Shown here piece after piece: positions 1 through 5,590 of a stretch of 6,347 bases of DNA. The notes below the pieces were generated by a model that made no database searches, was not told the origin of the DNA, and saw only the letters and a program-made list of their open reading frames with translations. Each line of letters starts with the position of its first letter. Positions within the stretch are counted from its first letter, which is position 1. Location of the stretch: contig JAMOPZ010000446.1 of the NCBI GenBank assembly GCA_027064245.1, positions 1-6,347 of the forward strand, given 5' to 3'. Made by a program: the position numbers and the translations under genes. This DNA is from Campylobacterales bacterium (GTDB lineage: Bacteria > Campylobacterota > Campylobacteria > Campylobacterales > Arcobacteraceae).

Positions 1-57
1 TTTTAATACTTCTATATATTTTTTTAGTGATTGATTTTCTTTTTCTAACTCTGTCAT
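1..57 (-). CDS. Possible N-terminal 19 codons of a hypothetical, coiled-coil-like protein, running off the left edge
   Basis: An ATG at 55-57 on the minus strand opens a frame that continues past the left edge without a stop. It gives 19 residues beginning MTELEKENQSLKK, rich in Glu, Lys and Leu, as in a charged amphipathic or coiled-coil helix. An in-frame TAA at 82-84 limits the start to this ATG or to a TTG at 67-69, which has no better ribosome-binding site. The sequence before the ATG (GGTAAAG, ending about three bases away) is a poor Shine-Dalgarno match. A TATAGT box at 91-96 lies at a distance similar to the other promoters here. I do not recognise the protein, and 19 codons are too few to prove a gene. 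Confidence 0.35.
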   Translation of the reverse strand, partial: MTELEKENQSLKKYIEVLK

Positions 58-90
58 TAACTTTACCAATAAATTATTTTTTTATATTTT

Positions 91-96
91 ACTATA
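91..96 (-). promoter_or_regulatory. Weak candidate -10 box (TATAGT) upstream of the left-edge gene
   Basis: The minus strand reads AATTATAGTAAAAT. The box lies 33 bases before the ATG at 57, close to the 28- and 34-base distances of the two stronger promoters here. There is no obvious -35, which is normal for sigma-70 promoters in Campylobacterota. The whole 58-170 gap is so A+T-rich that a match by chance is likely. I see nothing else in that gap: no good terminator hairpin and no long repeat. Confidence 0.25.
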
Positions 97-170
97 ATTA
101 TTCTTAAGACTTACATTAATTTAAAGTTATAATTAGACTTCTTTTAATATTAATAATAAAGTAGCTATTA

Positions 171-764
171 TCAAATATAGTTTAACCAAGATTTTAAAGA
201 GTTTAACTCTTTTTTTAAAGTTGTTGATGTTCCATGTCCTGGATAAATAGTAAAATTATTTTTCCATTTTAAAACTTTATTTATACTTTTTTTCATATCA
301 GATGGATTTGAATATGGAAAATCAACCCTACCAATAGAACCTTTAAAAATAAAATCACCACTAAAAAGAGAATCTTGTATAGATATTGCACTACATCCAG
401 GTGTATGTCCAGGAAAATAGTGAAATATAATCTTAATACCATTTAGATCTATCTTTGCATCATGGTCTACTTTTATATCTGCTTGACTCTTAGGAGTTCC
501 TTGAGAAAAAGGATCATCACTTAACATAAAACAATCATCTTTTGGACAATAAATAGGTATATTTAATTTCTCTTTTAACTCTTGATTACTCCATACATGA
601 TCAAAATGCCCATGGGTATTAAGTATAGCTATTGGATTTTTTATATTTTTTAAAACCCATGATGTAGCATTCATACCTGGATCTATAATGATATCATAAT
701 TATTAATAGTTATAATATAACAATTTGTTTGATAATCTCCCATAGGAGATGATTGTATAGTCAT
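171..764 (-). CDS. Metallo-beta-lactamase-fold hydrolase, glyoxalase II-like (YcbL type)
   Basis: This is a 197-residue cytosolic protein with no signal peptide. It shows the full metal-binding set of the MBL superfamily: THGHFDH at 50-56, the GHTPG loop with His120, SGD with bridging Asp137, and PGHG with His177. GSIGRVDFP at 142-150 is typical of the small glyoxalase II-like/YcbL branch, which hydrolyses thioesters such as S-lactoylglutathione or related substrates at a dinuclear metal site. It lacks the long C-terminal substrate domain of classical GloB. The substrate cannot be read from the sequence. The ATG at 764 is preferred over Met8 because residues 1-7 belong to the conserved first strand and Met8 has no Shine-Dalgarno. 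It follows the dnaJ stop by a single base, so it is probably cotranscribed and translationally coupled. I have not given a symbol because family members differ in activity. Confidence 0.9.
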   Translation of the reverse strand: MTIQSSPMGDYQTNCYIITINNYDIIIDPGMNATSWVLKNIKNPIAILNTHGHFDHVWSNQELKEKLNIPIYCPKDDCFMLSDDPFSQGTPKSQADIKVDHDAKIDLNGIKIIFHYFPGHTPGCSAISIQDSLFSGDFIFKGSIGRVDFPYSNPSDMKKSINKVLKWKNNFTIYPGHGTSTTLKKELNSLKSWLNYI

Positions 765-765
765 A

Positions 766-1887
766 TTATTTAAACCAACTTTTTACAGTATCAAAAATAC
801 CACTAAACATATCTTCATGAGGCTTTGACTCTATACCAAAACTATGTTGAAGTTTTTCTAATAGATCTTTTTGTTCAGTATTTAAACTTTTTGGATATTG
901 GATTTTTATCTGTACTATAAAATCACCTTTACCATATCCATTTACATCTTTTACACCTTCACCTCTAAAAGTAAATTGTTTTTTATCAGCAGATCCAGGT
1001 GGTATTTTAAGCTCAAGCTCACCTCTTGGACCAGGTACTGTAATGGTATCTCCTAGGGCTATTTGAGTAAAGAAAATAGGAATTTCAAGATAAATATTGT
1101 TTTCATGTCGTACAAAATGTTTATCCTCTTCTACTCGGATAACAATATATAAATCACCTCGTGTACCATTTGGAGCTATATTTCCACGCCCCCCTACTCT
1201 AATACGATTTCCATTATCAACACCCTCTGGAATATCAACTTTAAAGCTATCTTTTACCTCTTCATAACCTTTTCCACTACAATCTTTACATTTGGTTCCT
1301 GCTGCTTTTCCACTACCTTGACAATGTGGACATGTTTGAGCAAATGTCATAAAACCTTGTCTCATATGAACTTGTCCTTGACCATTACATGTTGGACAAT
1401 CTGTTAGCTTACCACCTTTTGCTCCAGTTCCTTTACAAGATTTACAAGCTTTTTTATACTTATAATTTATCTCTTTTTTAGTTCCAAAAATAGCTTCATT
1501 AAAATCTAGTCTAACCTCTACTTGAGTATCAAGATCATAACTATAAGTTTTTCGTTCTCTTCGTGATCTACCACCTGAAAAACTACTACTAAACATCTCT
1601 TCAAAAATAGAACCTAAATCATCAAAACCACCTGAAAAACCTCTTGATCCTCCACCGTGACCCTCTAGTCCCTCTTTTCCATAACGATCATAAATAGCTC
1701 TTTTTTCATCATCGCTTAATACTTGATAAGCTTCATTTACAGCTTTGAAATTCTCTTCTGCTTTTTTATCTCCTGGATTTTTATCAGGATGATATTTCAT
1801 GGCCATTTTTCTATATGCTTTTTTTATAGTACTTTTATCTGCACTTCTTTCAACTTGTAGTATCTCATAATAACAAAGTTCAGTCAA
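766..1887 (-). CDS. dnaJ: Molecular chaperone DnaJ (type A Hsp40)
   Basis: The 373-residue protein has all DnaJ parts in order. A J domain (about 4-70) carries the HPD motif at 33-35, which stimulates DnaK ATPase. A Gly/Phe-rich linker spans about 73-106. The zinc domain has four CxxCxGxG repeats, at 148-155, 164-171, 186-193 and 200-207. A C-terminal substrate-binding and dimerisation region runs to 373. The length is normal and no key residue is missing. It acts in the cytosol with DnaK and GrpE, neither of which is in this window. The start is TTG at 1885-1887: an AAGGA lies eight bases upstream, and the next ATG (codon 28) would destroy the J domain. No CIRCE (HrcA) operator is seen upstream. 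The MBL hydrolase gene follows one base after the TAA stop. Confidence 0.97.
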   Translation of the reverse strand: MTELCYYEILQVERSADKSTIKKAYRKMAMKYHPDKNPGDKKAEENFKAVNEAYQVLSDDEKRAIYDRYGKEGLEGHGGGSRGFSGGFDDLGSIFEEMFSSSFSGGRSRRERKTYSYDLDTQVEVRLDFNEAIFGTKKEINYKYKKACKSCKGTGAKGGKLTDCPTCNGQGQVHMRQGFMTFAQTCPHCQGSGKAAGTKCKDCSGKGYEEVKDSFKVDIPEGVDNGNRIRVGGRGNIAPNGTRGDLYIVIRVEEDKHFVRHENNIYLEIPIFFTQIALGDTITVPGPRGELELKIPPGSADKKQFTFRGEGVKDVNGYGKGDFIVQIKIQYPKSLNTEQKDLLEKLQHSFGIESKPHEDMFSGIFDTVKSWFK

Positions 1888-1895
1888 TTTATAAA

Positions 1896-1900
1896 TCCTT
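1896..1900 (-). promoter_or_regulatory. Shine-Dalgarno AAGGA that fixes the TTG start of dnaJ
   Basis: The minus strand reads TTAAGGATTTATAAA and then TTG. The core AAGGA sits eight bases before the TTG, a standard spacing. This supports initiation at a non-ATG codon, and the intact J domain agrees with it. Confidence 0.75.
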
Positions 1901-1914
1901 AATAAAATTTTTGG

Positions 1915-1936
1915 TAATTTTAGCTAATTTTAGCTA
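1915..1936. repeat. Tandem duplication of a 10-bp unit upstream of dnaJ
   Basis: On the plus strand TAATTTTAGC occurs at 1915-1924 and again at 1925-1934, followed by TA. On the minus strand this gives two copies of AGCTAAAATT in helical phase (10-bp period), about 28-50 bases before the dnaJ start. Each copy contains a TAAAAT that could act as a -10 box, and a regulator site is also possible. In such A+T-rich DNA it may be a simple slippage duplication. The repeat is seen directly; any function is inference. Confidence 0.5.
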
Positions 1937-1945
1937 CAACTATTC

Positions 1946-2581
1946 TTATTTAATTGTATTTAATTGGTTTTTTTCCATTTTATCTAATATAAGTTTTTTT
2001 GCATCTTCTGTAGATAAATCATCTAAATAAAATGCTTCACTAATATAAAAATCTATTGTTCCAAAAGGTTTAGGTATTGTAAACTTATCCCAAGATTTAA
2101 ACTGCCAATATTTTGTAGGTATACAACTAAGTGTTCTAATAGGTGTTTTTGTTTTTTGTGCTAAGAGTACTATACCATCTGCCACACTGTGCAATGGACC
2201 TTTTGGACCATCAGGGGTAATTGCAATATCACCACCACCTCTTAACTCTTTTATACCTGAAATAAGTGCTTTTACACCACCTCTTGTACTACTACCATCT
2301 ATAGAACCTATACCTAAATATTTTACTGTTTTTCTTATAGTTTCGCCATCTCTGTGTTCACTTATCATAGCTTTTACACTACCATTTGGTTTAAATTTTT
2401 GATAATTAAATGGTTGCATAAGAAGATCTCCATGCCACATAGATACTATAAAAGTCTTATCTTTATCATCAGTGGGATGATGAAAAATAGTTTTATTTGT
2501 AAGATAAATCAATCTTACAATTAATTGTAAAATATAAGGTATTACAGTAGTTTGAAGAGATTTTAAAATCTTTTTTTTCAT
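1946..2581 (-). CDS. DUF374 lysophospholipid acyltransferase-like protein
   Basis: This 211-residue protein belongs to the DUF374 branch of the lysophospholipid acyltransferase-like superfamily. A hydrophobic N-terminal stretch (about 10-27) after a KKK start suggests an inner-membrane anchor with the catalytic part facing the cytosol. Conserved DUF374 blocks are visible: MWHGDLLM (48-55), MISEHRDGE (72-80), GSSTRGG (96-102) and TPDGPKGP (122-129). The canonical HX4D acyltransferase motif is not seen, so acyl transfer is a family-level assumption and the acceptor is unknown. Its ATG overlaps the miaB stop as ATGA (2578-2581), indicating translational coupling. The same position after miaB is found in other Campylobacterota. 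The length is normal for the family. Confidence 0.85.
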   Translation of the reverse strand: MKKKILKSLQTTVIPYILQLIVRLIYLTNKTIFHHPTDDKDKTFIVSMWHGDLLMQPFNYQKFKPNGSVKAMISEHRDGETIRKTVKYLGIGSIDGSSTRGGVKALISGIKELRGGGDIAITPDGPKGPLHSVADGIVLLAQKTKTPIRTLSCIPTKYWQFKSWDKFTIPKPFGTIDFYISEAFYLDDLSTEDAKKLILDKMEKNQLNTIK

Positions 2582-3882
2582 TTAGTTTCTAATATCTCAC
2601 CAAAAAGTGATGTTCTATATGCTTTTGTAATTTTTACAGGCAATACTTTTCCTAGTAACTCTTCACTACCTTTGACAAAAACACTAGCATAATTATCTGT
2701 ATATCCAAAAATCTCTCCATTTGGTTTAAGGTCTTCAAAAAATACATCTACAGTTTGATCTAAAAAACTATTCATTGTTTCATCTTGATGAATCTTATGT
2801 AACTCTATTACATCATTTAGCCGTTTAGTTGATACTTCACTACTGATTTGATCTTTCATATCAATAGCAGCTGTGTGTGGTCTAGGTGAGTATTTAAAAT
2901 TAAAAATTTGTTCAAATTTTACTTTTTTTATAACATCCAAAGTATCAGCAAAATCTTCATCACTCTCCCCTGGAAATCCTACAATAATATCTGTAGATAT
3001 TCGTACATTTGGAACCAATGATCTAATCTTTTCACATCTATTTAAAAACCACTCTTTAGTATAGCCTCTTTTCATATTTTTAAGAACTTTTGTAGATCCA
3101 CTTTGTAATGGTACATGTATAGCTTTACAAATTTTTGGATTTTGTGCAAACTCCTCTATAAACTCATCATCCATATGAAGAGGGTGAGGTGATGTAAATC
3201 TAATTCTTTCTATACCATCTATTTTTGAAACCTCTTTTAGAAGATTTGTAAAATTTGTTTTTTCTCTACCATCACTAAAATTTGTCCCATAGTTATTTAC
3301 ATTTTGTCCAAGTAAAAATGCCTCTTTTGCACCTTTTTGCACTGCTTTTTTTATCTCATTTATAATGATCTCTTGAGGAATACTAATCTCTTGCCCTCTT
3401 GTTGCTGGGACTATACAATATGTACAGCTTTTATCACACCCTAAAGAGATATTAATACTACATCTATAAAGTGAATTTCTATACTCCTCAAATTCAAAAG
3501 TTGTATCATCATTGTTTATATCTATTGCTACCATTTTAGGAGTATTAACTGCTTGAGATATCTTTGATACATTTCTAGCACCAACTACAAAATCTACATA
3601 AGGGGCTCTTTTGATAATATCTTTACCCAAATGAGATGCAGTACATCCACAAACTCCTATTTTAGCACCATCTTTTTTCTTTTTATTAAAAATCCCTAGT
3701 TCACTAAAAAGTTTTGCAACAGGCTTTTCTCTAACAGAACAAGTATTAATAATAATAAGATCAGCATCCTCTAGTGTATCAATAGGTTCGTATGAATTTT
3801 TTTTATTTAGTTCTGCTATTATATGCTCAGTATCTCTGACATTCATAGCACAACCTAGTGTTTCTATAAAAACTTTTTTCAT
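2578..3882 (-). CDS. miaB: tRNA-2-methylthio-N6-dimethylallyladenosine synthase MiaB
   Basis: MiaB is a radical-SAM methylthiotransferase. It converts i6A at position 37 of tRNAs reading UNN codons to ms2i6A, which steadies codon-anticodon pairing. The 434-residue protein has the N-terminal UPF0004 domain, with the auxiliary [4Fe-4S] ligands Cys11 (TLGCAMN), Cys48 (NTCSVRE) and Cys80 (CGCTAS). The radical-SAM cluster motif CDKSCTYC is at 149-156 and is followed by IVPATRG, the MiaB signature. The C-terminal TRAM tRNA-binding domain covers about 370-434. Cys78, two residues before Cys80, is an extra cysteine. The ATG at 3882 is six bases after the HP0268-like stop, with only a weak Shine-Dalgarno (TAAGA) overlapping that stop, so coupling is likely. 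The 3' end overlaps the DUF374 gene by four bases. Confidence 0.96.
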   Translation of the reverse strand: MKKVFIETLGCAMNVRDTEHIIAELNKKNSYEPIDTLEDADLIIINTCSVREKPVAKLFSELGIFNKKKKDGAKIGVCGCTASHLGKDIIKRAPYVDFVVGARNVSKISQAVNTPKMVAIDINNDDTTFEFEEYRNSLYRCSINISLGCDKSCTYCIVPATRGQEISIPQEIIINEIKKAVQKGAKEAFLLGQNVNNYGTNFSDGREKTNFTNLLKEVSKIDGIERIRFTSPHPLHMDDEFIEEFAQNPKICKAIHVPLQSGSTKVLKNMKRGYTKEWFLNRCEKIRSLVPNVRISTDIIVGFPGESDEDFADTLDVIKKVKFEQIFNFKYSPRPHTAAIDMKDQISSEVSTKRLNDVIELHKIHQDETMNSFLDQTVDVFFEDLKPNGEIFGYTDNYASVFVKGSEELLGKVLPVKITKAYRTSLFGEILETK

Positions 3883-3888
3883 AATATC

Positions 3889-4131
3889 TTACAGTACATG
3901 TAACTCATAAATATATTCTTCATCTGCTAGACCATATTTTACTTCTCTAAAATGTACAGAATATCCTGCATCTTCAAATTTATCAACTATACTCATCATA
4001 TCTTTATGAGAGTTTTCTCTATCAAAATAAAATATCTCTTCACCATTTTGTGTTAGAGTTTCAACTAATTTATCAAAACTAATTTTTTTAGGTTTTTGAT
4101 CTAGCTCTTTTCTTGCTAATAAAATATTCAT
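3889..4131 (-). CDS. HP0268-family small nuclease
   Basis: This 80-residue protein resembles H. pylori HP0268 along its length. Shared features recalled from that family include the NILLA/LVLA start, the central IFYF followed by an HKDM helix (42-45), and the C-terminal YELHVL (75-80). HP0268 has been reported as an Smr-like-fold protein with DNA-nicking and purine-preferring RNase activity; that is literature knowledge and is not shown here. No signal peptide or membrane segment is present. The ATG is preceded by GAAGGA with AAGGA six bases away, and a TATAAT box lies 34 bases upstream, so this is probably the first gene of an operon with miaB and the DUF374 gene. The family is largely restricted to Campylobacterota, which supports the taxonomic call. 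Confidence 0.88.
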   Translation of the reverse strand: MNILLARKELDQKPKKISFDKLVETLTQNGEEIFYFDRENSHKDMMSIVDKFEDAGYSVHFREVKYGLADEEYIYELHVL

Positions 4132-4165
4132 CTATTTTCCTTCTTTTTTAAATTAAATAATTGTG

Positions 4166-4171
4166 ATTATA
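4166..4171 (-). promoter_or_regulatory. Promoter -10 box (TATAAT) for the HP0268-like/miaB/DUF374 operon
   Basis: The minus strand reads TTTTAGATATAATCAC in the 63-bp gap between proS and the HP0268-like gene. The perfect TATAAT with a T-rich upstream and no -35 hexamer fits the Campylobacterota sigma-70 pattern. Transcription would begin near 4159, giving a leader of about 28 bases containing the AAGGA site at 4138-4142. It lies outside any gene, which favours a real promoter. Confidence 0.6.
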
Positions 4172-4194
4172 TCTAAAACTACTTAAAGAGACCA

Positions 4195-5511
4195 CTAAAT
4201 AACCATAAAAACTTGAGAGACTATATCAGTTATTTTCGAGATCTCAATATCTTTTTTTATTCCTGTTTTTCGTTCAACTAATTCTACTATACCATCACTT
4301 AGTTTTTTACCAACAATTATAGCATAAGGGAAACCTATAAGTTCAAAATCACCCATTTTAAAACCAAATCTCTCTTTTTTTCTATCATCAATAATAACTT
4401 TTATTCCAGCATCTTTTAGCTCATTGTATATTTTTAATCCTGCATTTAACTCATCATCTTTTTTTGCATTTGATACAATAATATCTACCATATATGGTGC
4501 AGTTGTTTTTGTCCAAATACAACCTTTATCATCATAATTTTGTTCAATTACAGCTGCAATAAGTCTACTAACACCTATACCAAAAGTAGCCATAATAAAT
4601 GGCTTTGTTTTACCATTTTCATCTAAAAAAGTTGCATTTAAAGCTGAAGTATATCTATCTCCTAGTTGAAATATATGTCCCACTTCTATACCTTTTTTAA
4701 AGTATAATTTTCCTCCACATGAACATTTTTGTTCTAAAGATTTTTCTTGTAACTCTTCATAGCTTAATTCATTTAATGCATCTATCTCTTCATCATTATC
4801 AAATATTTTTTCAATATTTGCTCCATAATCACAATTTTCACATACAACTATAGTATCCTCTCCACTATTTGCCAATACATGAAACTCTTTGCTACCATCT
4901 CCACCAATAGCACCAGAGTCTGCTTGTACTACTCTAAAATCAAGACCAAGTCTAGTAAAAATCTTTTTGTATGTATTTTCCATAAGATTAAATTCTCTTA
5001 TCATATCTTCAGTATTACTATGAAAAGAGTAACCATCTTTCATAAGAAACTCTCTACCTCTTAAAAGTCCAAATCTAGGTCTTGCTTCATCTCTAAATTT
5101 TGTATTAATTTGATATAAATTTATAGGTAAATCTTTATAACTTTTAGCTCTATTTTTAACAAGTGTTACCATAGCTTCTTCATTCGTAGGACTTAATACA
5201 AAATCATTTTGATGTCTATCTTTAAATCTCAACATCTCTTTACCCATAGCATCACTTCGTTCGCTTTGTTCCCAAAGTTTATATGGTGTTACCATGCTTA
5301 ATTGAACTTCATTGCATCCTGCATTATCTAGCTCCTCTTTTACAATAGCTCTAATGTTATCTTGTACCATTTTTCCTAATGGCAATAAATTATAAAGTCC
5401 AGCACCCTCTTGAACAATAAATCCACCTCTTATTAAAAATTGGTGTGATGGAAGAGTTGCATCGTGCGGCATCTCTTTTGTTGTTGGTATAAATAATCTT
5501 GAAAATTTCAT
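4195..5511 (-). CDS. proS: Prolyl-tRNA synthetase, bacterial type lacking the INS editing domain
   Basis: ProS attaches proline to tRNA-Pro in the cytosol. Class II motifs are clear: motif 1 region GAGLYNLLPLG (36-46), motif 2 with FRDEARPRFGLLRGREFLMKD (139-159), and motif 3 with GIGVSRLIAAVIEQ (311-324). The anticodon-binding domain covers about 335-438. Bacterial-type ProRS enzymes are usually near 565-575 residues because a roughly 180-residue INS domain, which deacylates Ala-tRNA-Pro, sits between motifs 2 and 3. Here only 27 residues (236-262) separate DYGANIEK from the CGG and KRGIEVGHIF-type segment, so INS is absent although the flanks align well. Cys224/Cys227 and Cys263/Cys265 bracket this linker and might bind metal. 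The start is secure: AGAGGA lies four bases before the ATG. The short form resembles INS-reduced enzymes known in alphaproteobacteria. Confidence 0.96.
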   Translation of the reverse strand: MKFSRLFIPTTKEMPHDATLPSHQFLIRGGFIVQEGAGLYNLLPLGKMVQDNIRAIVKEELDNAGCNEVQLSMVTPYKLWEQSERSDAMGKEMLRFKDRHQNDFVLSPTNEEAMVTLVKNRAKSYKDLPINLYQINTKFRDEARPRFGLLRGREFLMKDGYSFHSNTEDMIREFNLMENTYKKIFTRLGLDFRVVQADSGAIGGDGSKEFHVLANSGEDTIVVCENCDYGANIEKIFDNDEEIDALNELSYEELQEKSLEQKCSCGGKLYFKKGIEVGHIFQLGDRYTSALNATFLDENGKTKPFIMATFGIGVSRLIAAVIEQNYDDKGCIWTKTTAPYMVDIIVSNAKKDDELNAGLKIYNELKDAGIKVIIDDRKKERFGFKMGDFELIGFPYAIIVGKKLSDGIVELVERKTGIKKDIEISKITDIVSQVFMVI

Positions 5512-5539
5512 ATGATCCTCTTTTGTGAATTTAAAATTA

Positions 5540-5545
5540 ATTATA
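5540..5545 (-). promoter_or_regulatory. Promoter -10 box (TATAAT) for proS
   Basis: The minus strand reads ATTTTTAAGTATAATTAA in the 79-bp gap between the helicase stop and proS. The perfect TATAAT with a T-run just upstream and no -35 hexamer fits Campylobacterota promoters. It ends 28 bases before the proS ATG, leaving room for a short leader that includes the AGAGGA ribosome-binding site. Confidence 0.6.
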
Positions 5546-5590
5546 CTTAAAAATCTCTAAAGAGTAGTTAAAAGCATTCAGAGGTGTCTT

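Noticed and set aside
741..743. Internal ATG (Met8) as the start of the MBL hydrolase
   Set aside because: There is no Shine-Dalgarno before it, and the seven residues ahead of it match the conserved first strand of the family.
1888..1945. CIRCE (HrcA) operator upstream of dnaJ
   Set aside because: No TTAGCACTC-N9-GAGTGCTAA-like inverted repeat is present; the only structure is the 10-bp direct repeat.
2873..3064. Plus-strand open frame of 63 codons
   Set aside because: It lies wholly antisense to the radical-SAM domain of miaB, has no recognisable protein features, and arises from A+T-rich codon use on the other strand.
4879..5064. Plus-strand open frame of 61 codons
   Set aside because: It is antisense to proS motif 2 and nearby conserved residues, with no domain or convincing start signal.
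5546..5575. CTC-TTTA-GAG hairpin followed by a T-run on the minus strand, as a terminator for the helicase gene
   Set aside because: The stem is only three base pairs and the T-run merges with the proS promoter region, so it is too weak to call a terminator.
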